DNA of 64,000 bases from Emydura subglobosa. Lineage: Eukaryota; Chordata; Testudines; Chelidae. Where the stretch lies: NCBI GenBank assembly GCA_007922225.1, contig ML679958.1, positions 60,350,862 to 60,414,861 on the forward strand. Direction: 5' to 3'. The notes under the pieces were generated by a model. It worked only from the letters and a program-made list of their open reading frames with translations. It ran no database searches and was not told the origin of the DNA. Shown piece by piece: positions 1 to 11,744 of the stretch (positions within the stretch are counted from its first letter, which is position 1; every line of letters starts with the position of its first letter). The position numbers were made by a program, and so were the translations under genes.

Positions 1-729
<729 letters not shown>

Positions 730-868
730 TAATAAAGAAAAAGGTGTTCATATTATTTTCACCACAAGCCCTGGAGTTCATAGGTGAGAAGTGCTTTAGA
801 AAAGTTAACTCCTTGCTAAAGAACTTTAAAACTTCAGAGGGGTTCAGTTTAAAGGAATAATTGACTTT

Positions 869-2468
869 GGGTTAGACAAATAAACCTGATGTCATTCTTT
901 GAGATTACATGTTTGGTAGATAAAGGTAACTGCAAAGAGGTAGTGTACTTAGACTTTTGTAAGGCATTTGACTTAATACTGCACAAAATTCGGATTATCA
1001 ATACTGTATAGTGCTAATTTTTTTAAAGCACACATTAAATAGATTAAGAACAGGCTAACTGACAGATCTCAAAGTAGTTGTCAATGGGGAATCAGTGAAT
1101 GAGGGAGTATCAAGGGGAGGGTTCTGCAAAGATCAGTAATAGGTCTGAGGCTATTCTACAATAATCTGAAAGTAAATATAAAATCATTGTTAATAAAATC
1201 TGCCAATGACATGAAGATTGGTAGACTGGTAAATAATGACGAGGGCAAGGCAGTCATACAAAGTGATCTGGTCTGCTTGATAAGCTGGACCCATTCAAAC
1301 AAAAAGTGTTTTAATACAGCTAAATGCAAAGTTATAAATTTAGAACAAGGAATGCAAAGTATACCTACAGAATGGGGGACTACATCCTGGAAAGCAACTA
1401 AATATGAGATCCTGATGTGAAGATATGGGGGAAAAGGGCTAATGCAGTCCTTGGATGTATAAATAGGGAAGTAGTGAGTAGGAATAGGGAGGTGGTTTTA
1501 ACTCTGTATATGGCATTGGTGAAGTGCATGCTGGGATATCCTATTCAGTTCTAGTCTTCACCTTTTAAAAAAGATGTTGAAAAATTGGAGAGGGTATAGA
1601 AAAGAACCAAAAACATTATTCAAAGGTTGGAGAAAATACTTTACACTGAAAATAAACAGGGTGAGTTCTTTATGTCTTTATCAGAAAGAAGACTGAGTGG
1701 TGACTTGCTTACAGTTAGACTTGGAAGGATTAGGTTTTTATCACTAAACATCCATTTCAACACACACACACACGCCGCCAAAAATATTTCCATCGATGAT
1801 GATAGAAATTTAGATAGGCAAAGTAAGAAAAGTACTGCTGAGGTACCTATTAGAATCTGATTTAAGGATATTTACTTTGTATATTTTGACATGTGATGTT
1901 GACAATTTGTGTGTTAACAGTTATAAAGCTTTAAATATTTGAATCCAAACTTATTGTCATTATATAATTACTGTTGGACATCCACCTTAATTTCCCACAA
2001 CTGTAAAAATTTATTTTTAAGCTTTTTTTATTTTTATCTATTTAATTTTGACAGATATCTAAGTTTATAAATAAATAAACATAGAATTTTGCTAAGCCTA
2101 ATTACAGTTTATAAGTATCTTCATGGGGAGAAAATACTGGTTACTAAAGGGCTCTTTAACCTAGTAGAGAAAGCCTAACAGGAACGAATGGCTGGAAGTT
2201 AAAGCCAGACAAATTCAAATTGGAAATAAGGCACAAATTTTTAATAATGAGGATGATTAACTATTGGAACAAAAAACCAAAGTAGGTGGTGTAGTCTTCA
2301 TCTTTTGATCTCTTCAAGTCAAGACTAGATGCCTTTCTGGAAGATAGGCTTTAGCCAAACACAGGTTGGTGGAATCAATAGTGGGATAACTGGGTGAAAC
2401 TTAATGACTTGTAATATACAGGAGGTCTGATTAATGGTCCCTCTTGGCCTTAAACTCTATGCATCTAT
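869..2468 (+). mobile_element. CR1 LINE, 5'-truncated, interrupted by a nested element
   Basis: Sits in the ITM2B intron just after exon 586-696. The left part retains reverse-transcriptase remnants (LDFCKAFDLILH at about 949-984; LTDRSQ near 1060). The right part matches the typical reptile CR1 3' region: AGGCATAACAGG-like sequence, a GGAGGTCTGATTAATGGTCCC block near 2421-2441, and an ending with CTATGCATCTATG near 2468. The LINE is broken at 1716-2101 by a second element (separate entry). Many stops and frameshifts make it an inactive fossil. Confidence 0.88.
1716..2101 (+). mobile_element. Unclassified short element nested in the CR1
   Basis: CR1 sequence is continuous if this segment is removed. 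TTACAGT occurs immediately left (1709-1715) and again at 2102-2108, a 7 bp target-site duplication. The inserted DNA begins TAGACTTGGAAGGATTAGG, contains ATCACTAAACATCCATTTC and ends in an AT-rich tail with AAATAAATAAAC. It has no coding capacity. A SINE or other short non-autonomous element is likely, but I do not recognise the family with confidence. Confidence 0.7.
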
Positions 2469-4184
2469 GTATATGTGTAAATATGCTACAAGAATAATTT
2501 ATAACTAATTGCATACTACAGATGGAGAAAATCATAAAGCGCTTAAATGAGCGTGCATAATTCCTTTTAACTACAGTAGAGGGCAATTTTTTTCTTGCAT
2601 TGTATATTCTTTTAGATTGCAACATACTTTAATATGCAATGTCTCTACTGTAACAATCTTTATTTTCTTTTTGTGGAAAACAAGAAAACTTTTTTAACCT
2701 GAACTTGGAAGGTCTTTACAAACTATTTAAATAATCAGGCTTTTCATTGTTTCATGAACTAAATTAAAGTCAGCTGAAAAAAAAATTCACCTATGTTTGC
2801 CTCTTTTAGATGTGGTCAAGAATATTTCTACATTTCAAAGTAAACGTTATATAATCACTTGGTGCTAAAAAGAAGAGCACTTAATCAGCTTGTTTAAACA
2901 TGCTGCTTGGACTGCAAAGACACTGTTGTTCTTAATCTCTGGTTTGTAATAGAAACCCCTAAGTGGTTTATTGACAATACAAATAATAGTAATCTTTAGC
3001 CAGCTACACTAAATTCTATGATAATATAATTTTCTGGATTCAGTGCAGCAGCTTCTTTGGATTCCAAGGTGCTTTTTAAAAGTAGCTTAAGTGTTTGAAC
3101 TCACAAGTGAAAAATAAATTAGTATCATAAATAGGAATTATACTAAATGGAATCTCTTTTCCACTCATCACATTTTGGAAAGACTGATCGTTATTTGCAG
3201 ATAACATTTTTATAAAGTCAACCTTTAATAAAGTTGCCAGTTTCTTCTTCCATTTTTTCTTTCCTCTCCTCTGACTGAAGCACACGATAGGGCCTGATTG
3301 TACCCGCATTTAAATCAATGGCAAAACTTTCGTGAACTCCAGATGGACAACGAATGTGGTTCTAGATCTGTTTTCTGTACCAGGTTTCTAAACTGTTGTC
3401 TGCAGAGTCTTTGCTGGTGGTCTCTGCAGAGCCCAATAGTCACATTATTTGGGCTCTCCTTGTATTCCAGTAATTGCGTTAAGACAACTAACATACAGGA
3501 AAGAAATACTTTCTAATATATTTTTTTTGCTATAGCTGCCACAAGGATGTTATGTGGACAGTTTCTCCTCCCATTTATAATTCATTAAGTTGTGGCCTGT
3601 GCTGTGAAAATGTTTTGGATTCCCCTATTTTAAACTTAACAGAATGCAGCAGGACAGTGCTAAACTACTGATCCCTGGCACCTCCATCAATCAGCAAGAT
3701 AGTACTGACCTAGTGCACATTCCTGCAGTACTTACTTGGACAAAGCTCCCATTTAAATCATTTGACTCTCTAGTAAATGGTAGTTTTTGGTGAATAAGAA
3801 CTGCAAGATTTGTCCCACAGTGACCAACCTTTATTGGAGAAAATTTGTTCCTCTTGAGCCAAAAAAACCTGATGTTTTCGTTTTTGTAATAGAAGAACCC
3901 TGTGTGTCAATGTCTCCTGCTGTGAAAATGTTGACATTTTAGATGATTACTTTCTCTTAAATATCTGCACTATAATGCAGTTACATTTCTGATGTTTAAA
4001 AGACTTGCTACATATTTTGAAATACGTACTACATATTTTGTAATTCTGCAAAGCTACAAATTCTCTTTTGTATGGAACTGCTGCTGTTTGAGATTATATA
4101 AAATTGATTTGAATTGGGTGTATTTACTATGAGAATGAATAGTTGCACTTTTTATAATGAGCTGTTGCCTTTTTTTTAATGTAG
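2469..4184 (+). other. ITM2B: Rest of the ITM2B intron before exon 4185
   Basis: Intronic DNA. The only repeat I recognise is a short ancient-amniote repeat fragment at about 3291-3350 (GGGCCTGATTGTACCCGCA and AAATCAATGGCAAAACTTTC). Otherwise no feature is supported. Confidence 0.6.
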
Positions 4185-4335
4185 GCTGGAACATACTTGC
4201 CTCAGTCCTATCTGATTCATGAACAGATGATTGTTACTGATCGCATTGAAAATGTGGATCAGTTGGGGTTCTTTATTTATCGCCTGTGCCGTGGTAAGGA
4301 AACCTATAAACTACAGCGCAAAGAAACCATGAAAG
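4185..4335 (+). CDS. ITM2B: ITM2B coding exon (probably exon 5)
   Basis: The exon is 151 bp: 50 codons plus one base of a split Gly codon. A long T-rich tract and ttaatgtag precede it, and gtaaaa follows. The translation starts AGTYLPQSYLIHEQMIV and ends QRKETMK. It holds the end of the BRICHOS domain, with the second conserved cysteine in IYRLC, and the linker leading to the proprotein-convertase site. Human ITM2B differs at a few positions (HEHM for HEQM, CHDK for CRGK, from memory), as expected for an orthologue at reptile distance. Confidence 0.95.
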
Positions 4336-4839
4336 GTAAAAACATTCTCAAAAAACATCTTGTGTTGGAAAAGTTAATGTTGCTAGTCTGTAAATAGCCT
4401 GATACATTGAGGACAATGCCTCTCTAATTAAAATTTAGAATGGTCTTGCTGTCAGTGGCTCCTTGGAGCTCCTGAGTGTTTGCACAGAGACTAGCATGAT
4501 GGGATCTTGACCCTGAATAAAGACTTGGGACATGATTGCAATATAAAATGACACTCTCCCTCCACCCCCAATTAATTTTTCTTTACATTTCAATGAATTT
4601 TTTCTTCACGCACGTGCACACGTGTTTAAAATCTTCTACAAACACACTTGTCCAATCAGCTACAATATAAATAATAAAAATCTAATAGTGGCCTTTACTT
4701 TCAGTAGCTGTACTGTCAGAATAGTTAACCCTGTACACACTTTATGGTTCAATATTTTATACATAGAAAGAATAGTCTTGTGGCCAAAGGACAGAATTGC
4801 AAGTTGATTTTTTTTGTCCTAGTTGTTTTATGCAAACTT

Positions 4840-4963
4840 CGCCTTGCCACTTAACTGCTCTGTGCCTCCTAATCTGTATCTGTAAAATGAGAATAATACT
4901 TGTCTACCACACAGGGATCTTGTAAAGATTACATTATTTGTCTGTGGAAAGCTCTTTGAAAAT
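4840..4963 (+). repeat. MIR/CORE-SINE-like fragment, + orientation
   Basis: Resembles the central and 3' part of MIR-type tRNA SINEs: the block CTGCTCTGTGCCTCC, then CTGTAAAATGAGAATAATAC, then GGATCTTGTAAAGATTA and a GCTCTTTGAAAATC-like end. Heavily diverged, as expected for an ancient amniote SINE. Confidence 0.65.
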
Positions 4964-5084
4964 CTCAACTGGAAGAGACTAGAGAAGTGAAGTATTGTAG
5001 TTGGCATTCAGCATTTGTTTAACTTGAAAGGAGAAGTTTAAAAGCATACACTGAACTAAATTTAATTGAGTAATATAGACAGAT

Positions 5085-5290
5085 CATAGAATTTTAGGGT
5101 TGGTAGGGGCCTCAGGAGGTCATCTAGCCCAAACCCCAGCTCAAAGTGGGACCAACCCCAACTAATTAACAGTTTTTGAGGAGTGACTTGACAAAGCCCT
5201 GGCTGGGATGATTTAGGTGGGGTTGGTCCTGCTCTGAGCAGGGGGTTAGACTAGATGCTTCCAAACCTAATCTATGATTCTGTGATTCTA
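5085..5290. repeat. Inverted pair of CR1 3' tails
   Basis: The left arm (about 5087-5160) is a minus-strand CR1 tail (TCATAGAATTTTAGGGTTGG, then CTCAGGAGGTCATCTAG). The right arm (about 5168-5290) is a plus-strand CR1 tail (CTGGCTGGGATGATTTAGG, then GGGGGTTAGACTAGATG, ending TCTGTGATTCT). The two 3' ends point outward and the truncated 5' ends almost touch, giving an imperfect palindrome. Confidence 0.8.
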
Positions 5291-5625
5291 ATTGCTGACC
5301 AACCTCAAGATTGTTGACTGTATTTGGGAAGGTGGAAGATAGAGAAATTTTTTTTTTTAAATGATTGCAAACATAATCTTTTTAAAAACAAAAACACTTG
5401 AATTGATCCTGTGGTAAATAAGGGACACAAGTAGATAATAGTGATCACTAAAATGTTGATAAATTTGGTATTCCTCTGAGTATTTGCTTCCATTCTGGAA
5501 GTGAGTTGACAAGAAGTGGTGTTGACCTCTGGTACCTTCTTATTACAGTAAATGCACCAATACTTGAATTATTCCTAATATGCATCACTCATCTCATTTG
5601 TCATCCCCTCCCATTTCCCCAATAG

Positions 5626-5714
5626 GAATTCAAAAGCGTGAAGCCAACAACTGCCGAAAGATTCGACACTTTGAGAATAGGTTTGTTATGGAAACACTCA
5701 TTTGTGAACAGTAA
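5626..5714 (+). CDS. ITM2B: ITM2B terminal coding exon with the furin site and Bri peptide
   Basis: The acceptor is ccccaatag and the CDS ends with TAA at 5712-5714. The split Gly codon is completed, then IQKR forms the furin-type cleavage site. The released peptide would be EANNCRKIRHF followed by ENRFVMETLICEQ, 24 residues. The human Bri23 peptide is 23 residues and, from memory, has FA where RK occurs here and ends ICS rather than ICEQ. The two cysteines that form the intrapeptide disulphide (NNC and LIC) are retained. A human stop-codon mutation that lengthens this peptide causes familial British dementia, so its natural C-terminal variation is of interest. Confidence 0.95.
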
Positions 5715-6535
5715 TGAACAATGTTACTGTAGCAGAAGATGGAAAGATTACAGTCTGACGACCCCCTCCCCCCCCCCTCTATTGTGTGCAGTGATTATTT
5801 TTTAAAATCTTCTTTTATGTAAGCTGTGGACGGGGCTTTATTGCTGAACATCTTCAACACTTTTCATCTCATGTTAAATTTTAAATCAGTATGTTTTAGG
5901 GCTTTTCTTATTTTCAAGTGTGGTGCCCTTTTTATATTTGAATAGCAATTGAATTATAAAGTCTTAGTTACTAGTGCATTTCATGTGATGAATTTTGAAT
6001 ACTAGGAGGAAGATAAAGTCTATCTGCCAGTTTTAATTACATAAAATGGAAAAGAATTATTAATCTGGATAAAAATATGGACTGAGAAATATACATCTAA
6101 CTGTATATTCCTATATATAGTTTGTTACAGCATATAGATCGGAGTTCTCAAATGTTTCTTGCTGGGACCCCCTTTGAAAATATTTCAGGTTGTGATGACC
6201 CCACCCACAAAAGTGATTATCCCTCCATGTCATGCCATCCTTACTGGCATACACGGGGGCTGACAGCTCATGACCCCCCCCATAATAACCGTGCGACCCC
6301 CTGATATAGATAAACACGTATTTGAATTTTCCCTCCCTAAAATGTGCAATTAGTTTTTTAAATATTGTCATATTTACCTTTTCATATTATGATTTCTGAT
6401 GATGTTTTAATATGGCAAGTGTCTGCTGTAACAATCTTTTAGAAAATGTAAGGAAATTAAGCAGTAACTTATGTTACTAACTTGTATATAATCCATGTAT
6501 GTGCAATGGAAAATAAATCTTACAAAACTGTTTGT
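5715..6535 (+). other. ITM2B: ITM2B 3' untranslated region (right end inferred)
   Basis: AT-rich sequence follows the stop codon. A canonical AATAAA lies at 6512-6517, so the mRNA end is inferred near 6530-6540. A C-run lies at 5761-5778. A repeat-derived patch (about 6138-6303) starts with GGAGTTCTCAAATG and ends with a run of GACCCCC; it looks like a fragment of a common reptile interspersed repeat with a GGTTCTCAAAC end. No transcript evidence is available, so the polyadenylation point is an inference. Confidence 0.7.
6512..6517 (+). promoter_or_regulatory. ITM2B: Candidate ITM2B polyadenylation signal AATAAA
   Basis: This is the first exact AATAAA found downstream of the ITM2B stop codon. 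It lies about 800 bp after the stop, a distance compatible with the long 3' UTR of mammalian ITM2B. Function is inferred from position only. Confidence 0.6.
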
Positions 6536-6539
6536 CTAA

Positions 6540-8386
6540 AAGTGTTGTTGGGTTCTCTTTTGCTATAATTAATTTAGAAAAATATTTATGCTTGTTCCAC
6601 ATGAATGAAGCCATATATTCTCCAGAAATTTATCTGAATTAGATTTTGTCTGACCAATGCCTTTCTTAGATGAGCGGTGAAATTAAATAAAAATATAGTA
6701 CATTGTTGGTATTCCATATTTCAATAATCAACAAGAAGCACACTATTCATTTTGGCAGCTCATTTAAAATGAGTATTGTACTAATTTAAATTACATGTTT
6801 TTTACACTGCAGCTACCATAATAAGTGAAGACATAAGGTTGGCATACTAGTCATACAATTAATTTTTAATAAAAATCCCTCTTTCGTTATATCACCATAG
6901 TTTACTGTCATTGTATATTTGTATATCTGCATATTGCATTCAATAGCTTCATAATACAAAGCATTCATACTAATTATGGGGATCAGATTGTCAGCCAATG
7001 CAAAGGTGTACAAATATATTGTTGTTGGCCATCAATGTTAAACTGCTTTATGATGATCAGTTTAGTAAAGCACATGAGCCCTTTATGTTGCCATTATGGT
7101 AAAATACAAAGATTCTCTGCGAAGGAAGCTCTGATGGTTTTTTCCCCTCACATAAAAACATCTTAATATAAGATGATGTTAATATTTTCTAAAACTGTTT
7201 AAATAACAATGCTTTTACTTATGTATGTCTTGTATTTGTCACAGGCAAATGAAACACTTAAATAAAATGTTTAACTTTAGGAGTCCAAAATTAAACACCT
7301 AGGGCCACATCCTCCGCTGGTGTAAATGGGCATAGCTCCATTAAAGTCCATGTGTAAAGTAAAAGTAGCCTGATTTTCTTTTCTTTTCTTTTAATTTCTT
7401 TTCCGTTCTCCATGAGTGTTGCATTCACAACTCCCAGAGAAACTGATGGAAACTGGGTTCTCATCCTTAAAAACCAAATCACTTTTATTTAGGTGCTCAA
7501 ATATGGACTCTAGGCATGTATGGTTTTGAAATTTCTGTCCCAAGACTCACTTGTTTTCTTTACTGCTGTTTTGAGGCTGGATTCAGTTAAAAATTACACT
7601 AGCTCTCATATAAAAGGCCATTAGGAAAATCTCCAGAGATCCATTTTTGAGCTGTGGCATGGGAACTTAACCCTATTTAATGTATTGATTTTTGGACATT
7701 CATATATCAGAAAGCAGGAATACTTTTAGAGAAAATATGCCAATATTTAGCTGCTTGGTGTTTGCTTATTTTTTAAAATGATGTAATATTTGAGGAGTCT
7801 GTTTCTCACATTAACACAAAGTTTCTTGACTGAACTAAGTTCTCTCAATTTCTCTCTCTCAAATAGTCTCTTATTAATACTGTGGGAGGATACATTATGT
7901 GGATTCAGAACAGCTTCCTACTATTGTAAACACTCTGCCAGCAAGCTTCCTGCTATTGTGACTGCTTTGGGTCAGGGAAAACTATTTGCTGTAGAGGAAA
8001 GTTCTTAGGTATACAATGTAATCTATTTATTCTACATTTGGTTTAATTGACCGTTTATTCTTAGTATGGATATGTTCATATGTGGTGAGAAATCTAAATA
8101 ATCATGGCTTCTGAAAAAACATTAGCCTGTTTTTTGATGTTATAAGGCAAACATGAAAATCAATTAAAGAAAAAAACCCATTAAGGATAATTTAACTAAA
8201 ATCTTTCAGGATGTTGTAATTCTGTGTGTTTACAAAAAGGATAAAATAAATGTCAGGAAATAGCTAATGGTTCATTCTTGGAACTATGTTTTTCATGAGT
8301 CATGATGTGCTTGGAAGCATGTCTCCTGCTGATTCACGTACATATTGTTTCCATTTTCCACAAAAGATAAAGGTTAACCTTGTCAG
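6540..8386. other. Intergenic DNA, no gene seen
   Basis: AT-rich. At about 7300-7360 there is half of a palindromic ancient repeat common in sauropsids (TGGTGTAAATGGGCATAGC followed by TCCATTAAAGTCCATG). No coding region is supported; the ORFs here are short and without recognisable motifs. Confidence 0.6.
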
Positions 8387-9462
8387 AACATAACGGCTGT
8401 ACTAGGTCTGATCTATGGTCTATCTAGCCCAGTATTCTGTCTTCTGACAGTGGCAAATGCCAGGCACTTCAGAGCAAATGAACAGAACAGGCAATCATTG
8501 AGTGATCTATCCCATCGTTCAGTCCCAGCTTCTGGCAGTCAGAGGTTTAGGGACACCTACAGCATGATGTTGCATCCTTGACAAATAGCTACTGATGGAT
8601 CTATGAATCATGAGTTTATCTAATTATTTTTTGAACCCTGATATAGTTTTGACCTTCAGAATATCCCCTGGTAACAAATTCCACAGGTTGACTGTGCTCT
8701 GTGTGAAGAAGTACTTCCTTCTGTTTGTTTTAAGCCTGCTGCCTTTTCATTTCATTGTGTGACCTTTGGGTCTTTCTCCACCCTCTTCATGATTTTATAG
8801 ACGTTTATCATATTCTCTCCCCTCCCCCCCCCTTAGTCATCTCTTTTCCAAGATGAAAAACCCACTATTCTTAATCTCTCCTCATTTGGAAATCGTTTCA
8901 TACCCTTAATCATTTTTGTTGCCCTTCTCTGTGCCTTTTCCAATTCTAATCTACCTTTTATTGTGATGGGGTGACCAAAACTGCATGCATGCAGTATTCA
9001 AGATGTCCGCATACCATGGATTTATATAGTAGAATTATATTTACTGTCTTATCTATCCCTTTCCTAATGGGTTCCTAACATGGTTAGCTTTTTTGACTGC
9101 AGCTGCGCATTTAGCTGATGTTTTCAGAGAACTATCCACAATGACTCCAAGATCTCTTTGAGTAGTAACAGCTAATTTAGATTCCATCATGTGTAGTTAT
9201 CTCATTGTGTATAGTTGGGATTATGATTTCCAATGTGCATTACTTTGCATTCATCAACATTGAATTTCACCTGCCATTTTGTTGCCCAGTCATCCAGTTT
9301 TACAAAATCCCTTTGTAATGCCTCAAATCTGCTTTGGACTTAACTATCCTGAGTAATTTTGTATCATCTGCAAATTTTGCCACTTCAGTGCTTACCCTTT
9401 TTCCAGATCACTTATATATATGTTGAACAGCACTGGTCCTAGTACAGCTCCCTAGTTGTTAG
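8387..9462 (-). mobile_element. CR1 LINE fragment, minus strand
   Basis: The left end is the CR1 3' region read backwards (GGTCTATCTAGCCCAGTAT, then CTGACAGTGGCAAATGCCAG). The right end is its reverse-transcriptase domain. Read on the minus strand, the right part gives a GPVLFNIY-like segment, a FADD-like box (the + strand has ATCTGCAAATTTTGCCAC) and the downstream ECNVDE-type region. Frames are broken throughout, so this is a truncated inactive copy. Confidence 0.88.
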
Positions 9463-10466
9463 TATGTCTGGAGCTTTCTTTTGACTTCTGGTTTTGGGGA
9501 TGATGATATGTGATAAGCTTTGTGATGCTTGATGTCACTTTAAATAGGTCTGTCAGTGTATGATGGCTCTCATCAAATATGGTTTGTTTGTTTGTTTTTT
9601 AAACAAGCAAAATCTAGCAAGCACATTAGGTTAGGAACCACTGTTGCTGTTTGATAAGGATGAGCATGAATGCTGTGCTATGCTGAACAAAACACACGTC
9701 TCAATTATTCCCAGGAAAATGAAAGAGTAAAAATTGTCATTTACTTTTGGTCTTTTACTTTACTTTTAATTGTATGCATCTGGCACTCAGCATTTTCACT
9801 TACTCAATGTATGTGTGTAATACTCATAAGCGAATATCAGTTCTAGGTTTACCTGCACCCTGTCCCTTTAAGGATTGAAGATCTGCTGAGGGGATTAAAG
9901 GGCACAGCTTTAGTTGCAGCAGCAGAGTTTGCTGTGCTCTGAGAGGACTGAGAAGCAATAAGGCTTGTGCAAGCTGTGTTTGGTTGGTTGTGGGTATTTT
10001 TTTTAAGACTTAAAAAGTAGAGTTTTAATTTTAAAACTGCCCCCGGACTAGGAGTGTTCCATATGACTCACCATTCTTGTCCACCAGCCATCTATCTCTG
10101 GTTTAATTTAGGTTTGATTTTTTTTCATATTGGTAAAGAAAGTTGGATACACAAATACTTCGAAAGCTTCCTTTTTAACCAAAAATAATCCCATTGTCAT
10201 GACACACGTTGAGATTAACCTATTAGGAGCACAGCAGTGTCCCCAATGCCATGTGCTGCAATGTTTATTTTGTGGTCAGGCCTTTCTTACTTTCTAGTAT
10301 GTGCCATTCAGCTCCCTGATGTCTAATAACTAGTCACAGCAGGAAATTTATTGCTAACAATCAATGACCATACTCGGAGTTTGTAAATTTAAAGAGCTCC
10401 AAATCTTCCTCCAATCTATAATTCAAAACTTTTCAGCTTTGGAGAACAGCCATGACATAGCTTAAG
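9463..10466. other. Intergenic DNA, no gene seen
   Basis: Nothing recognised with confidence. The stretch is AT-rich with a somewhat more GC-balanced patch near 9850-9960. Confidence 0.5.
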
Positions 10467-10668
10467 CCTTGTCTATATATACAATTTGTACTGCTTTAAC
10501 TGTACTGCTTTATATTGGTATAACTAAAGTGGTTCAGCTCCCCCTAGTGTAGATACAGTTATATTGAGTATAAAGTTGCTTTATACTGGAATAGCTATTC
10601 CACCTACACGGAAAGGGAATAAGATATACAGGGATAAGGCACCTTTATACCAATATACCTGTGTCCAC
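10467..10668 (+). mobile_element. hAT-like MITE fragment
   Basis: Starts with AAGCCTTGTCTATATATAC, a decayed form of the GGCCTTGTCTACACT terminus seen at 17888. Internal motifs typical of the family are AGTGTAGATACAGTTATA and CTATTCCACCTACACGG. The right end near TGTGTCCACACG runs into the homopolymer block that follows. Non-coding. Confidence 0.6.
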
Positions 10669-10670
10669 AC

Positions 10671-10748
10671 GGGGGGGGGGGGGGGGGGGGGAAAAAAAAA
10701 AAAAATTTAAAAAAAAAAAAAATAAATAAAAAAAAAACCCCCCCCCCC
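10671..10748. repeat. Homopolymer block: 21 G, A-rich stretch, 11 C
   Basis: A run of 21 G (10671-10691) is followed by A-rich sequence and then a run of 11 C (10738-10748). The G and C runs are complementary, so a hairpin or G-quadruplex is possible; a sequencing or assembly artefact is equally possible. ORFs across it (poly-Phe, poly-Pro) are spurious. Confidence 0.8.
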
Positions 10749-11663
10749 AACAAAAATCGTAATCCTATGTATAGAGGCTGAGAGAGAAAACTGGCTGTGT
10801 CAAAGTAATGGAGGGACTTGTGCATCTGTTTACCACTGCTCCAGTAGATGGGAGCATACATGTATATGAGTGGCTCCCTTGCAAAGCTAGTTGTGATGTT
10901 ATTTCAACTTTCTGGGTAGAGGGTTGATTAGTGCACATGAGAATGGTGAGCTTTACTTCACCTTGTCAATAATACTAGAGTTAAAAAACCAAACACCTAT
11001 CCTATATCCTTTTCAACACTCATCACCATGGTATTTCCACACCCGCTATGTGACTAACAGCTGTTGTGTGTTTTTTGTTCTAATTTTCCCAAGGGGAAAA
11101 ATGTGTGGAATGTCTTGTTTTGGAATTGTGTTTATAAATAAAAGAAGGGGGGGCTAAACTTATTGACACCCTCCCCCCTCAAGACCCCTGTCACCACTGG
11201 ACAGAATCCTGTAGCCCCACCACCCACCACCCTGCTGCAGGGTAGAAGCTCCAAGCTCCCTACCCCTGTCTGGTAGGTGGAGAACGGGGGGGGGGGGCGG
11301 CATAAGGGGCTCTGCAAGTTGCACTTTAACTGTAAAAGAGCTGCATGCGGCTCATGAGCCACAGGTTGGCTATCCCGAGAGGTGTGTATGTGTGTATACA
11401 CACCACACATGCCTGTGACTGTGTTTGTTAAAGAAAGCAGGTCTAAGAAATCACCCTGTACTTAAATCCAAAGGTGGTGAGATTTGTGATGGTCCTTTAG
11501 TTCTTGGGGGCGCACCTTCCACTGTCTTAGAACAGTCCCCAAGAAAGTTCTGTGTCCAGTACAGATGAGCTTTATCCTTACTGTAGAAATCTCTGTTAGG
11601 ACCTGTCCATATCCCTACTCTTTTGAGTAGAGTTGCTACATGGGAGACTTTAGCATACAGGGC
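10749..11663. other. Intergenic DNA, no gene seen
   Basis: Contains a G-rich run at about 11287-11296 and AATAAAAG near 11136, but no gene with supporting motifs. The patch near 11340-11375 (AGCTGCATGCGGCTCATGAG, then AGGTTGGC) resembles a fragment of a common reptile repeat. Confidence 0.5.
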
Positions 11664-11744
11664 CAAATTTAGCTTTGGTGTAAGCAACTGTAACTCGCAA
11701 AGTCAAAGGAATTGCATTTGCTTGCATCAGGGCTGAATTTAGCC
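11661..11744. repeat. Short palindromic MITE-like repeat
   Basis: The left end AGGGCCAAATTTAGC and the right end GGGCTGAATTTAGCCT are inverted copies of each other about 80 bp apart, with complementary sequence between them. This is typical of very old amniote MITEs. A related fragment (AATGGGAATTTTGCCAGGAA, then GAAAGCAGGATCGGG) lies at about 12020-12062. Confidence 0.6.

Larger units (their letters stand above)
4336..5625 (+). other. ITM2B: Last ITM2B intron
   Basis: Contains a MIR-like SINE fragment (4840-4963) and an inverted pair of CR1 tails (5085-5290), described separately. The rest is AT-rich intron without a recognised feature. Confidence 0.7.

Noticed and set aside
7370..7400. TTTTC-rich tract as a regulatory element
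   Set aside because: A short simple repeat with no further support.
10604..10861. Minus-strand ORF with poly-Phe and poly-Pro
   Set aside because: Generated by the G/A/C homopolymer block.
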